Shown here piece by piece: positions 46,155 to 55,881 of a stretch of DNA of 64,000 nt; the stretch's first letter is position 1, and each line of letters begins with the position of its first letter. The notes under the pieces were generated by a model that was not told where the DNA came from, ran no database searches, and saw only the letters and a program-made list of their open reading frames with translations. The position numbers and the translations under genes are program-made. The stretch comes from Hydrocarboniphaga sp. (GTDB taxonomy: Bacteria > Pseudomonadota > Gammaproteobacteria > Nevskiales > Nevskiaceae), in assembly GCF_028291725.1 (NCBI RefSeq), contig NZ_JAQGNT010000026.1, forward strand, positions 141,236-205,235, given 5' to 3'.

Positions 46155-48128
46155 ATGCCTACGATCGACAACTCCCGTCCGTACTCTGTTCTTCCGCCGT
46201 CGAAGCTGTCCGCCTTCAAGCCGCTGTGGATGATGTTCGCGGTGCTGGTCACGCTGTCGGCAGTGCTGCGCAGCTACCTGTGGCTCCGCTTCGGTATCGC
46301 CGCGAACGTGCCGGCGATCCGCCTGCCGTCGATCCTGTTGCTCGGTGCGATCAACGATGCGATCGAGTTCCTGTATCTGCTGTTGCCGTTCGCGCTGTAC
46401 CTGGCACTGACGAGCATGCGGTGGAACCGGCGCAGGGCCGGCCGCGTGCTGCTTTACGGCGGCGTCTGGCTGATGATCTTCGGCATGCTGTTCGTCTGCG
46501 CGATGGAGTATTTCTTCTTCGAGGAGTTCGATTCGCGCTTCAATCTGGTCGCGGTCGACTACCTGATCTATCCGACCGAAGTGATCGGCGACATCCGTGC
46601 CGAGTATCCGGTGGGATCGCTGAGCCTGATCCTGGGCGTGGTCGCGGCCTTCATCACCTGGGCGCTGCGCCGCCGCTTGGCCGCCTGGCCGGGCACCGAG
46701 CCGGTTTCCAAGTCGGCGCGCGCCGGCCTGGTCGGCGGTCTGGCGCTGCTGATCGTCGCTGCGATCGTCGCCTGGCCGGCGGATCGTCTGTCGCTATATC
46801 GCAACCGGGTCGCCAATGAGCTGGCCGCCAATGGCCCGGCCAATTTCTTCGCCGCGTTCCGCACCAATCACATCGACTACGACGCGTTCTACCGCACCGG
46901 TGATCCGCAGAAGATGCAGGATCTGCTGGTGCGCGACCTGCAGCGTGGCGGCGGCGAATTTGTCAATCTGCCGGCTGGTGATCTGACGCGCCGCTTTCCG
47001 GCACGACCCGAGGGCCTGGGCAAGCTCAATATCGTGCTGCTGTCCGAAGAATCGCTGGGTGCCGAGTTCGTCGGTACCTACGGTGACAAGCGCAATCTGA
47101 CGCCGGAATTCGATGCGCTGGCCAAGCAGGGCCTGCTGTTCACACATGCCTATGCCACCGGCACGCGCACGGTCCGCGGGCTGGAGGCGTTCAGCGCCTC
47201 GTTCCCGCCGATCCCCAGCGAATCGATCATGAAACGCCAGGGCTTTGATGACATCGCGACCTGGGGCAAGACCATGCGCGGCCTCGGCTATCACACCAGC
47301 TTCCTGTACGGCGGCTTCGGTGCGTTCGACAACATGAACGCGTATTTCGCCGGCAATGGCTTCGCGCTATCGGACCGCTCCGATATCCAGCATCCCAAGT
47401 TCGCGAATATCTGGGGCGTGTCGGACGAGGATCTGTTCCATCATGCGATCGACTACTTCGACGCCCGTGCCAAGGACGGCAAGCCGTTCTTCTCGATCGT
47501 GATGTCGACCTCCAACCACAAGCCGTTCACGTTCCCCGACGGTATTCCCGGGATCAAGCCCAAGGGCGGCGGACGCAACGCCGGCACCCAGTACGCCGAC
47601 TACGCGATCGGCGAATTCTTCCGCGAGGCGCGCAAGCATCCCTGGTTCGACAACACCCTCTTCATCGTCGCCGCGGATCACGGCGCGCGTGCCTACGGCA
47701 AGGCCGACATCCCGCTGTACAGCTACGAGATCCCGATGCTGATCCTGGCGCCGGCGCATCTGCAGCCGCGCCTGGTCGACACGCTGACCAGCCAGATCGA
47801 CGTCGCACCGACCGTGCTGGGCATCCTCGGCCTGCCGTATCAGGCGCCGTTCTTCGGCCAGGACGTGCTGCGCTGGCCTGCGGGCGAACCGCGCACGCTG
47901 CTGTTCAATCACAACCACGACGTGGCGCTGATGCGTGACGGCAAGCTGTGCATTCTCGGCCTGCACCAGAGTGCCGAATGCCAGGGCTATGTGCGTACGC
48001 CGGGTGCGCCGGGGCCGGCGACCACGCATTTCTCGCATCTGGATCAGGCTGACCCGGAGCTGGTGGATCTGGCGACCGCGTACTACCAGACCGCGTACGA
48101 CCAGTTCCAGTCGCATCGCTACCGCTGA
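46155..48128 (+). CDS. LtaS/MdoB-like phosphotransferase (sulfatase superfamily)
   Basis: 657 residues. Five or so membrane segments (1-225) and a periplasmic alkaline-phosphatase-fold domain. Metal-site elements: Glu in LLSEESLGAEF, the Thr nucleophile region TGTRTVRGLEAFSAS near 338, and AADHGARAYG. This fits transferases that put phosphoglycerol or phosphoethanolamine on glucans or lipids (OpgB/LtaS-like); Gram-negatives lack teichoic acid, so a periplasmic glucan or LPS acceptor is more likely. The C-terminal end overlaps the convergent sensor-kinase gene by ten bases. Confidence 0.85.
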   Translation: MPTIDNSRPYSVLPPSKLSAFKPLWMMFAVLVTLSAVLRSYLWLRFGIAANVPAIRLPSILLLGAINDAIEFLYLLLPFALYLALTSMRWNRRRAGRVLLYGGVWLMIFGMLFVCAMEYFFFEEFDSRFNLVAVDYLIYPTEVIGDIRAEYPVGSLSLILGVVAAFITWALRRRLAAWPGTEPVSKSARAGLVGGLALLIVAAIVAWPADRLSLYRNRVANELAANGPANFFAAFRTNHIDYDAFYRTGDPQKMQDLLVRDLQRGGGEFVNLPAGDLTRRFPARPEGLGKLNIVLLSEESLGAEFVGTYGDKRNLTPEFDALAKQGLLFTHAYATGTRTVRGLEAFSASFPPIPSESIMKRQGFDDIATWGKTMRGLGYHTSFLYGGFGAFDNMNAYFAGNGFALSDRSDIQHPKFANIWGVSDEDLFHHAIDYFDARAKDGKPFFSIVMSTSNHKPFTFPDGIPGIKPKGGGRNAGTQYADYAIGEFFREARKHPWFDNTLFIVAADHGARAYGKADIPLYSYEIPMLILAPAHLQPRLVDTLTSQIDVAPTVLGILGLPYQAPFFGQDVLRWPAGEPRTLLFNHNHDVALMRDGKLCILGLHQSAECQGYVRTPGAPGPATTHFSHLDQADPELVDLATAYYQTAYDQFQSHRYR

Positions 48129-49501
48129 TTCGCCGGCCCTTGCCGCGGCCCGAGTGGCAATCGCAGCACGACTCTCGCGCCAGGACGGTTGTCTTCGATC
48201 TCGCAGCTGCCTTCGTGCAGCAGGGCCACCGCGCGCACCAGCGATAGACCGAGGCCGTTGCCGGCGGTGCTGCGGCTGGGATCGACGCGGTAAAGGCGCT
48301 GGAACACTTTGTCGCGCTGATCGGCGGCGACGCCGGGGCCGTTGTCGGCGACGACGAGTTGCACGATGTCATGCTCGACGGCCAGTTCGATGTCGATCTC
48401 TCCGCCCGCGGACGTGTATTTCAGGGCATTGTCGACGAGGTTGGCCAGCGCCTGGAACAGCAGATCGCGGCTGCCGTCGATGTGAACATCGTGCTGTACG
48501 CGCAGCAGCAGGGTCTTGCCCTCGGAGTTGGCGATCGGTTCGAACAACTGCTCGGCATCGATGGCGATGGCCGACAGGTCGACGTCGGTGAAGCTCTCGC
48601 GCAGGCGCCCCGATTCGACGTTGGCGATACGCAGCAAGGAGCCGAACGTGACCAGGATCGAGTCGACCTCCTCGATCGAATGGCCAATCGATCGCTGCAG
48701 CTCGGCGGCGCTGCTGCCTTGCGTGAGCGCGGCTTCGAGCCGCGCCCGCAGCCGCGCCAGCGGCAGGCGCAGATCGTGGGCGATGTTGTCGGTAACGCCG
48801 CGGATCGCGTCCATCAGCATGCCGATGCGATCCAGCATCGCGTTGATGTTGCGCCCCAGCGCATCGAACTCGTCGTTGCTGCCGCCGATCGGCACGCGCT
48901 GGCTCAGATCGCCCGCCATGATGTCGTGAGTGACCCGGTTGATCGACTCGATCTGGCGCAGCGTCGCCATCGTCACCAGCACACCGCCGCCGATCGCCAG
49001 CAGCAGCATCGCGCCCAGGCCGAAGCCCATCGAACGCGCCAGCGCCGAGCGCATTTCGCTGGCCTCGTAGTCGTTGAGCCCGACCAGGATGCGGCTGCCG
49101 TCGGGGAAGTGCGCCTCGCGCGCGCGGATCGTGCCGATCCCGTCACGCACAGGCAGCGTCAGAAAACCGTCCGGCTCGGGCGAGGCCCTGGGCCAGGGGT
49201 CGTGATCGCCGGCCAGGCGCCGACCATCCGCGGCCACGTACAGATACAACCAGTGATTGCTGTGGTCGGAGGTGTCGCGCGAATTGATCAGGCCGATGAC
49301 GCCGTCGATGCCGTCGAGCTGGTAGTCGGCTTCGAGCATATCGAGTTCCGACGACACAAACTCGTCGACGTGGCTGCGCACGTAGTTGCCGGCGATCAGG
49401 TAGATGAAGCCGAGCAGCACGGTGATCGACACGCCGAACAGCGCCGCGTACAGCAGCGCCAAGCGCAGTGCGCGGGAGCGCAGCAGCTCCAGCGCGCGCA
49501 T
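48119..49501 (-). CDS. Two-component sensor histidine kinase
   Basis: 460 residues. Two membrane segments (about 12-37 and 160-182) enclose a periplasmic sensor region of about 125 residues. A HAMP domain, HisKA with His242 in DNIAHDLRLPLARLR, and a HATPase domain (LVDNALKYT, DNGPGV, GNGLGLSLV) follow. The stimulus is unknown; the family is common in envelope stress or metal sensing. Directly follows its response regulator with a two-base gap. Confidence 0.9.
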   Translation of the reverse strand: MRALELLRSRALRLALLYAALFGVSITVLLGFIYLIAGNYVRSHVDEFVSSELDMLEADYQLDGIDGVIGLINSRDTSDHSNHWLYLYVAADGRRLAGDHDPWPRASPEPDGFLTLPVRDGIGTIRAREAHFPDGSRILVGLNDYEASEMRSALARSMGFGLGAMLLLAIGGGVLVTMATLRQIESINRVTHDIMAGDLSQRVPIGGSNDEFDALGRNINAMLDRIGMLMDAIRGVTDNIAHDLRLPLARLRARLEAALTQGSSAAELQRSIGHSIEEVDSILVTFGSLLRIANVESGRLRESFTDVDLSAIAIDAEQLFEPIANSEGKTLLLRVQHDVHIDGSRDLLFQALANLVDNALKYTSAGGEIDIELAVEHDIVQLVVADNGPGVAADQRDKVFQRLYRVDPSRSTAGNGLGLSLVRAVALLHEGSCEIEDNRPGARVVLRLPLGPRQGPANQR

Positions 49502-49503
49502 TT

Positions 49504-50199
49504 TCAGGCGCGCGGCGAGGCCGGCGGCAGGCGCAGGCAGTAGCCGGCGCCACGCACGGTCTGGATCAGCGGCGCATCACCGTCCTCGTCGATCTTGCCG
49601 CGCAGCCGCGAGATATGGACGTCGATGACATTGGTCTGCGGGTCGAAGTGATAATCCCAGACGTTCTCGAACAGCATCGTGCGCGTGACCACCTGGCCGG
49701 CGTTACGCATCAGGTATTCGAGCAGCCGGAATTCCTGCGGCTTGAGATCGACGCTGCGGCTGCCGCGGCGCACGCTGCGCGCCAGCAGATCCATCTCCAG
49801 GTTGGCGACGCGCAGCACGGTTTCGGCGGAGTTGCTGCCGCGGCCGCGGCGCAGCACCGCTTCCAGGCGCGCCAGCAGTTCAGCGAACGAGTACGGCTTG
49901 ACCAGATAGTCGTCGCCGCCGGCGCGCAGGCCGCGTACCCGATCGTCGACTTCGCCCAGCGCCGACAGGATGATCGTCGGCGTGGTGTTGCCGGCGGCGC
50001 GCAAGGTCGAGATGATCGTCAGCCCGTCGACCTGTGGCAGCAGGCGGTCGACGATCATGCCGTCGTATCGTTCCGATGCGGCCATGAACAGGCCGTCCTT
50101 GCCGCTGGCGGCATGATCGACGGTGTGGCCGACTTCGCGCAGGCCCTTGCTCAGGTAAGCCGCGGTGTCGGTGTCGTCTTCGATGATCAGGAGTCGCAT
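49504..50199 (-). CDS. OmpR-family response regulator
   Basis: 231 residues: a receiver with Asp51 in MIVDRLLPQVDG and Lys in YLVKPYSFAEL, then a winged-helix DNA-binding domain (LKPQEFRLLEYLMRNAGQVVTR...VDVHISRLRGKID). It is the partner of the kinase just downstream. The DRLLP form in place of DxxMP is common in QseB/PmrA-like groups. Confidence 0.93.
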   Translation of the reverse strand: MRLLIIEDDTDTAAYLSKGLREVGHTVDHAASGKDGLFMAASERYDGMIVDRLLPQVDGLTIISTLRAAGNTTPTIILSALGEVDDRVRGLRAGGDDYLVKPYSFAELLARLEAVLRRGRGSNSAETVLRVANLEMDLLARSVRRGSRSVDLKPQEFRLLEYLMRNAGQVVTRTMLFENVWDYHFDPQTNVIDVHISRLRGKIDEDGDAPLIQTVRGAGYCLRLPPASPRA

Positions 50200-50243
50200 G
50201 CTGTGTATTGTGCGCTACGCCAATGCGGGCCGGCAGCGCGTAG

Positions 50244-50327
50244 CGTGTAGGTTGGGGTGAGCGCAGCGAACCCCAACATTCGTCCGCGCTGATGTTGGGG
50301 TTCGCTGCGCTCACCCCAACCTACACG
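50244..50327. repeat. Palindromic repeat, family A (copy 3)
   Basis: CGTGTAGGTTGGGGTGAGCG and complement, arms of about 32 bases with very few mismatches. Lies in the divergent spacer between the response regulator and hutU, 74 bases before the hutU ATG. Confidence 0.88.
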
Positions 50328-50401
50328 GCTGAGTACTTTCTCAGCTTGCATCACCCGCCCGTGGATGTTTGAGTAGCCGCCTGCCGCTATCGAGACCCGC
50401 C

Positions 50402-52087
50402 ATGCAACCCACGATGCCCGCCGCCCGCGTCGTCCGCGCCGCCCGCGGCAGCCAGCTCAGCGCCCGCTCCTGGCTGACCGAAGCGCCGCTGCGCATGCTG
50501 ATGAACAATCTCGATCCCGAGGTCGCCGAACGGCCCGAGGATCTGATCGTCTACGGCGGCATCGGCCGCGCCGCGCGCGACTGGGCCAGCTATGACGCGA
50601 TTGTCGCGACCTTGAGGCGGCTCGGCGACGACGAGACCCTGCTGGTGCAATCCGGCAAGCCGGTCGGCGTGTTCCGCACCCATGCCGACGCGCCGCGCGT
50701 GCTGATCGCCAACTCCAACCTGGTGCCGCACTGGGCGACCTGGGAGCACTTTCACGAGCTCGATGCCAAGGGCCTGATGATGTATGGCCAGATGACGGCC
50801 GGCTCGTGGATCTATATCGGCAGCCAGGGCATCGTGCAGGGCACTTACGAGACTTTCGTCGAAGCCGGGCGCCAGCATTTCGGCGGCGAACTGGGCGGCA
50901 AATGGATACTGACCGGCGGGCTCGGCGGCATGGGCGGTGCGCAGCCGCTGGCGGCGACGATGGCCGGCGCGGCGATGCTCGCGGTGGAGTGCGACAGCAC
51001 GCGTATCGACATGCGGCTGCGCACGCGCTACCTCGACAAGCGCGCCGATACGCTAGACGAAGCGCTGGCGATGATCACTGAGGCGGTCGCGCGCAGGCAG
51101 GCGATCTCGGTGGGCCTGCTCGGCAATGCCGCCGACGTGTTCCCGGAGCTGCTGAAACGCAGCCAGGCCGGCGATGCGCGCGCGCGTCCGGACCTGGTCA
51201 CCGACCAGACCAGTGCGCACGATCCGCTGAACGGCTATCTGCCGCAGGGCTGGAGCCTGGACCAGGCCATCGCCGCGCGTCGTGACGAGCCGCAGCGCGT
51301 GATCAACGAGGCCAAGCAGTCGATGGCGGTGCAGGTTCGCGCGATGCTCGGTTTCCACGCGCTTGGCATCCCGACCGTCGACTACGGCAACAACATCCGC
51401 CAGATGGCGCTGGAAGCCGGTGTCGAACGCGCCTTCGATTTCCCGGGTTTCGTGCCGGCCTACATCCGCCCGCTGTTTTGCCGCGGTGTCGGCCCGTTCC
51501 GCTGGGCCGCGCTGTCCGGCGATCCCGAGGACATCTGGCGCACCGATGCAAAAGTCAAAGAGCTGCTGCCGGACAACGCACAGCTGCATCGCTGGCTGGA
51601 CATGGCGAAGGAGCGCATCGCATTCCAGGGCCTGCCGGCGCGGATCTGCTGGATCGGCCTGGGCGATCGCGCCAAGGTCGGCCTGGCGTTCAACCAGATG
51701 GTCGCCAGCGGCGAGCTGAAAGCGCCGGTAGTGATCGGCCGCGATCACCTGGATTCGGGTTCGGTGGCCAGCCCGAACCGTGAGACCGAGAGCATGCGCG
51801 ACGGCTCCGACGCGGTTTCCGACTGGCCCCTGCTCAATGCGCTGCTGAACTGCGCCAGCGGCGCTACCTGGGTGTCGCTGCATCATGGCGGCGGCGTCGG
51901 CATGGGCTACTCGCAGCACGCCGGCATGGTCATCGTCTGTGATGGGACCGATGCCGCCGCGCAGCGCATCGCGCGCGTGCTGACCAACGATCCGGGCACC
52001 GGCGTGATGCGTCACGCCGACGCCGGCTACGATATCGCGATCCAATGCGCGAAAGAGCAGGGGCTGGACCTGCCGATGATCAAATGA
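50402..52087 (+). CDS. hutU: Urocanate hydratase
   Basis: 561 residues from the ATG at 50402; an in-frame TTG at 50369 is less likely. The NAD-dependent enzyme converts urocanate to imidazolonepropionate. The active-site signature [15 protein letters not shown] contains Cys416 (Cys410 in Pseudomonas), and NAD-loop [11 protein letters not shown] and [13 protein letters not shown] are present. First gene of the hut cluster; no hutC repressor gene is in the window. Confidence 0.96.
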   Translation: MQPTMPAARVVRAARGSQLSARSWLTEAPLRMLMNNLDPEVAERPEDLIVYGGIGRAARDWASYDAIVATLRRLGDDETLLVQSGKPVGVFRTHADAPRVLIANSNLVPHWATWEHFHELDAKGLMMYGQMTAGSWIYIGSQGIVQGTYETFVEAGRQHFGGELGGKWILTGGLGGMGGAQPLAATMAGAAMLAVECDSTRIDMRLRTRYLDKRADTLDEALAMITEAVARRQAISVGLLGNAADVFPELLKRSQAGDARARPDLVTDQTSAHDPLNGYLPQGWSLDQAIAARRDEPQRVINEAKQSMAVQVRAMLGFHALGIPTVDYGNNIRQMALEAGVERAFDFPGFVPAYIRPLFCRGVGPFRWAALSGDPEDIWRTDAKVKELLPDNAQLHRWLDMAKERIAFQGLPARICWIGLGDRAKVGLAFNQMVASGELKAPVVIGRDHLDSGSVASPNRETESMRDGSDAVSDWPLLNALLNCASGATWVSLHHGGGVGMGYSQHAGMVIVCDGTDAAAQRIARVLTNDPGTGVMRHADAGYDIAIQCAKEQGLDLPMIK

Positions 52088-52095
52088 ATGAAGTT

Positions 52096-52200
52096 CCTCC
52101 CCCGCTCGCGGGGGAGGGTCAGGGTGGGGGCGTTCGTCGCGGCGCTGCTCCCTCATCATCGCCCCCATCCCGGCCTTCCCCCGCAAGCGGGGGAAGGAGA
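52096..52200. repeat. Repeat pair, family D (copy 3)
   Basis: CCTCCCCCGCTCGCGGGGGAGG and CTTCCCCCGCAAGCGGGGGAAGG hairpins around a central GTGGGGGCG...CGCCCCCATCC arm pair. Sits inside the hut cluster between hutU and hutH. Confidence 0.82.
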
Positions 52201-52217
52201 CAAGAAGGAGCAAGCTC

Positions 52218-53750
52218 ATGTCCGAATGGCACCTCAAACCGGGCCGATTGAAGCTGCGCGAACTGCGCCATCTGCTCGACGGGCGCCCGCGGCTGTCGAT
52301 CGATCCCTCGGCCTGGGCGGCGGTCGACGCCTCTGCCTTGGCGGTACAGACCGCGGTCGAACGCGGCACGCCGCTGTATGGCATCAACACCGGCTTCGGC
52401 AAGCTGGCCAAGACCCATATCCCGCAGGATCAGCTCACCCAGTTGCAGCGCAATCTGGTGCGCTCGCATGCGGTCGGCACCGGGCATCTGCTCGACGACG
52501 AAACCGTGCGGCTGATTCTGGTATTGAAGGCGGCGAGCCTGGCGCGCGGTTTTTCCGGCGTGCGGCGCTACGTGATCGAAACGCTGCTGGCCTTGTACAA
52601 CGCCGGCGTGCTGCCCTGCATTCCGTCCAAGGGCTCGGTCGGCGCGTCCGGCGATCTGGCGCCGCTGGCGCATATGACGATGGCGCTGATGGGCGAGGGC
52701 GAGGTGCGCGTCGACGGCCTGGTGATACCGGCCAGGCTCGGGCTGTCGAGAGCCGGCATCGCGCCGATCGAACTCGCCGCCAAGGAAGGCCTGGCCCTGC
52801 TGAACGGCACCCAGGTATCCACCGCGCTGGCGCTGCGCGCGCTGATGGAAACCGAGGACGTGTTTGCCGCCGCGGTCGTCACCGGTGCGCTGTCGGTCGA
52901 CGCCGCCCGAGGCTCCGATGCGCCGTTCGACGAGCGCATTCACGAGGTGCGCGGCCAGATCGGGCAGATCGCGGTCGCGGGCGCGTACCGGCGGCTGCTC
53001 GAAGGCAGTGCGATCCGCCGTTCGCACCTGGTCAACGACGACCGCGTGCAGGACCCGTACAGCCTGCGCTGCCAGCCACAGGTGATGGGTGCCTGTCTGG
53101 ACCTGATCAACCAGGCCGCGCGCACCTTGGTGATCGAGGCCAATGCGGTCAGCGACAACCCGCTGGTGTTCGGCGATGAAGTCATTTCGGGTGGCAACTT
53201 CCACGCCGAGCCGGTGGCGCTCGCCGCCGACACGCTGGCGCTGGCGATTGCCGAAATCGGCGCTCTGTCCGAGCGCCGCACTGCGCTGCTGATCGACGCC
53301 ACGCTGTCGGGCCTGCCGGGCTTTCTGGTGCGTGAACCCGGCATCAATTCCGGGTTCATGATGGCGCACGTCACCGCTGCGGCGCTCGCCTCGGAGAACA
53401 AGTCGCTGGCGCATCCGGCCAGCGTCGACAGCCTGCCGACCTCGGCCAACCAGGAGGACCACGTCAGCATGGCGACCTTCGCCGCGCGGCGTCTGCTGGA
53501 GATGACCGCGAACACCCGCACCATCGTCGCGATCGAGCTGCTCGCGGCGGCGCAGGGGATCGACTTCCACGCGCCGCTGCAGACCTCCGAGCCGCTGCGC
53601 TTCGTCCATGAGGCGCTGCGCGAGAAGGTGGGTTTTTACGCAGAGGATCGCTATTTCGCGCCGGATATCGCCGCCGCCGACGAACTGCTCGCCGACGAGG
53701 CGCTGACGCCGATGGTGTCCGACCTGTTGCCGTCGTGGAGCAGCAACTGA
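52218..53750 (+). CDS. hutH: Histidine ammonia-lyase
   Basis: 510 residues. The MIO electrophile triad is Ala143-Ser144-Gly145 in [14 protein letters not shown]. Other conserved parts: [18 protein letters not shown] in its NQEDHVSMA form, and [12 protein letters not shown]. Deaminates histidine to urocanate, the first step of the pathway. AAGGAGCAAGCTC before the ATG is a good ribosome site. Confidence 0.97.
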   Translation: MSEWHLKPGRLKLRELRHLLDGRPRLSIDPSAWAAVDASALAVQTAVERGTPLYGINTGFGKLAKTHIPQDQLTQLQRNLVRSHAVGTGHLLDDETVRLILVLKAASLARGFSGVRRYVIETLLALYNAGVLPCIPSKGSVGASGDLAPLAHMTMALMGEGEVRVDGLVIPARLGLSRAGIAPIELAAKEGLALLNGTQVSTALALRALMETEDVFAAAVVTGALSVDAARGSDAPFDERIHEVRGQIGQIAVAGAYRRLLEGSAIRRSHLVNDDRVQDPYSLRCQPQVMGACLDLINQAARTLVIEANAVSDNPLVFGDEVISGGNFHAEPVALAADTLALAIAEIGALSERRTALLIDATLSGLPGFLVREPGINSGFMMAHVTAAALASENKSLAHPASVDSLPTSANQEDHVSMATFAARRLLEMTANTRTIVAIELLAAAQGIDFHAPLQTSEPLRFVHEALREKVGFYAEDRYFAPDIAAADELLADEALTPMVSDLLPSWSSN

Positions 53751-53760
53751 GGAGTCCTCG

Positions 53761-54231
53761 ATGACGCCGCCATTCCGCTATTACCTGCGCGTCCGTTACG
53801 GCGAATGCGATGCGCAGAAAGTGGTGTTCAACGCCCGCTACGGAGACTACGTCGATCTCGCCAGCTCCGAGTTCATCAACGCCCTCGGCTACGCCAGCCA
53901 GACCGTCAGCGGCGCGATGGACTGGCAGCTGGTGCGCCAGACCATCGAATGGGAGGCGCCGGCGCGTTTCGGCGACGTGCTGGAAATCAGCGTCTCGACG
54001 GCGCGGCTGGGCACCACCTCGTTCACGCTGGGCTTCGACTTTCGCGTGGTCGGCCGCGAGGAGGTGACGGCGCGTTGCGAAACGGTCTATGTGCTGGTGA
54101 ACAGCAGCAGTTTGAGCAAGCGCGAGCTGCCGGCGAAATTTCGCGAGCGCCTGCAACTCGGGGCGCCTGGCGTCATCTGCGACCACGCCGGATTGTTCAC
54201 TGCCGTTGCGGTCAACCAGGATCGAGTGTGA
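53761..54231 (+). CDS. Hotdog-fold acyl-CoA thioesterase (YbgC/4HBT type)
   Basis: 156 residues. 4HBT features: YYLRVRYGECDAQKVVFNARYGDYVDLASSEF with the catalytic-type Asp in ECDAQ, then IEWEAPARFGDVLEI. Ten bases after hutH and overlapping hutF by GTGA, so it is embedded in the hut operon, although a thioesterase has no known step in histidine breakdown. Possible editing or acyl-CoA housekeeping role. Confidence 0.88.
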   Translation: MTPPFRYYLRVRYGECDAQKVVFNARYGDYVDLASSEFINALGYASQTVSGAMDWQLVRQTIEWEAPARFGDVLEISVSTARLGTTSFTLGFDFRVVGREEVTARCETVYVLVNSSSLSKRELPAKFRERLQLGAPGVICDHAGLFTAVAVNQDRV

Positions 54232-55601
54232 GGGCTTTTTCCCTCGAACATGCCTTGCTGCCGCAGGGCTGGGCCAGCAAGGTGCTCATCGAGGTCGATG
54301 CCGCTGGCATGATCGCCAGCGTCACCACCGATTCCGAAGCCGGCAACGCCGAGCGCATCGCCGGCTGTGTACTGCCGGGCATGCCCAATCTGCATTCGCA
54401 TGCCTTCCAGCGCGCGCTCGCCGGGCTCACCGAAAAGGGCGGCCCGGCGCACGATAGTTTCTGGTCCTGGCGCGAGCAGATGTATCGCTTTCTCGAGCGG
54501 CTGACGCCGGATGACGTCGAGGCAATCGCGACGCGGCTGTATATCGAAATGCTGGAGGCAGGTTATACGACGGTCGCCGAGTTCCAGTACCTGCATCACG
54601 ACCCCAAAGGCGAAGTGTATTCACAGGCGGACGAGATGTCACAGCGGCTGATCGCGGCGGCAAAAACCGCCGGCATAGCGCTGACGCTGCTGCCAGTGTT
54701 CTATGCGCACAGCCAGTTCGGCGGCGAGCCGCCGACTGAGGGGCAACGCCGCTTCATCCACAGCGTCAATGGTTTCAATCGTCTGGTTTCCGATCTGCAT
54801 GCGCAGCTGATCCACGAGCCGCAGATGCGCCTCGGCATCGCGCCGCATTCGCTGCGCGCAGTGACACCGCATGAACTGGCTGCCGTAGTCGCTCATTTCG
54901 AAATCCTGGATCCGCGCGGGCCGATCCACATCCACGCGGCCGAGCAGCGCAAGGAGGTGGAGGACAGCCTCGCCTGGAGCGGTTGCCGCCCGGTCGCCTG
55001 GCTGCTGGAGCACGCCGGGCTCGACCCGCGCTGGTGCCTGATTCATGCGACGCACATGGGGCCGGATGAAGTCGCCGGCCTGGCGGCGACCGGCGCCGTG
55101 GCCGGCTTGTGCCCGAGCACCGAGGCCGACCTCGGTGATGGTTTTTTTGCGGCGCCCGAGTACCTCGCGGCCAGGGGGCAGTTCGGCATCGGCGGCGACA
55201 GCCATGTCGGGGTCGATCCGTTCTTTGAACTGCGCTTGTTCGAGTACGGCCAACGCCTGCGTGCGCAGCGACGCAACGTGCTGGCCGGCGAGACCGGCGC
55301 ATCGCTGGGCGAGGCTCTGTATCGGCGCGCCGCGATCGGCGGCGCGCGCGCGGTCGGCCAGTATGTGGGCTCGCTGGAAGTCGGCCGTCGCGCTGACTGG
55401 GTCGTACTAAATGGCGACGATGCTGCGCTGGCCGAGCACGCGCCGCAGCAGATACTCGACGCGGCGATCTTCGGCCCCGCACGCCAGCCGGTGCGCGACG
55501 TGATGGTCGCCGGGCAATGGCGCGTGCGCGACGGCCGCCATGCTGCGGCCGAGACCAGCAAGGCCGCGTACCGCGCGTCGCTGCGCCGGCTGCTGCAATG
55601 A
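54228..55601 (+). CDS. hutF: Formimidoylglutamate deiminase
   Basis: 457 residues from the GTG at 54228, which overlaps the thioesterase stop. Amidohydrolase metal motifs: PGMPNLHSHAFQRALAG, PHSLRAV, HIHAAEQ and GGDSHVGVDPF, typical of HutF. It converts N-formimino-L-glutamate to N-formyl-L-glutamate, feeding HutG. Presence of HutF marks the five-step histidine pathway. Confidence 0.95.
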   Translation: MRAFSLEHALLPQGWASKVLIEVDAAGMIASVTTDSEAGNAERIAGCVLPGMPNLHSHAFQRALAGLTEKGGPAHDSFWSWREQMYRFLERLTPDDVEAIATRLYIEMLEAGYTTVAEFQYLHHDPKGEVYSQADEMSQRLIAAAKTAGIALTLLPVFYAHSQFGGEPPTEGQRRFIHSVNGFNRLVSDLHAQLIHEPQMRLGIAPHSLRAVTPHELAAVVAHFEILDPRGPIHIHAAEQRKEVEDSLAWSGCRPVAWLLEHAGLDPRWCLIHATHMGPDEVAGLAATGAVAGLCPSTEADLGDGFFAAPEYLAARGQFGIGGDSHVGVDPFFELRLFEYGQRLRAQRRNVLAGETGASLGEALYRRAAIGGARAVGQYVGSLEVGRRADWVVLNGDDAALAEHAPQQILDAAIFGPARQPVRDVMVAGQWRVRDGRHAAAETSKAAYRASLRRLLQ

Positions 55602-55677
55602 CCGATACCAGCAATGCCGTAGGGCGGGTCGAGACCCGCCGCTTTCCGCGATCTGCTGCGCAGATGGCGGGTCACGC

Positions 55678-55852
55678 CCCCAATGGCACTACCTTAAGCG
55701 TTGCAGTCCCTTCTCCCGCTTGCGTTCGATGCTGCCCCGAAGGGGCGGATGAGGGGCTGTTCGGTGGGAAGAAGCCCCTCACCCGGCGCTCCGCGCCACC
55801 CTCTCCCGCAAGCGGGAGAGGGGATTTTCTTCCTAAGGTAGTGCCATTGGGG
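55678..55852. repeat. Nested inverted repeat around a family D pair
   Basis: CCCAATGGCACTACCTTA (55678-55696) is repeated as its complement TAAGGTAGTGCCATTGGG (55834-55852). Between them lie TTCTCCCGCTTGCG and CTCTCCCGCAAGCGGGAGAGG with GAGGGGCT/AGCCCCTC arms. This is an element inside an element, between hutF and hutI. Confidence 0.75.
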
Positions 55853-55881
55853 TATGACCCGCGCTACGCGAGGTCGGGCTC

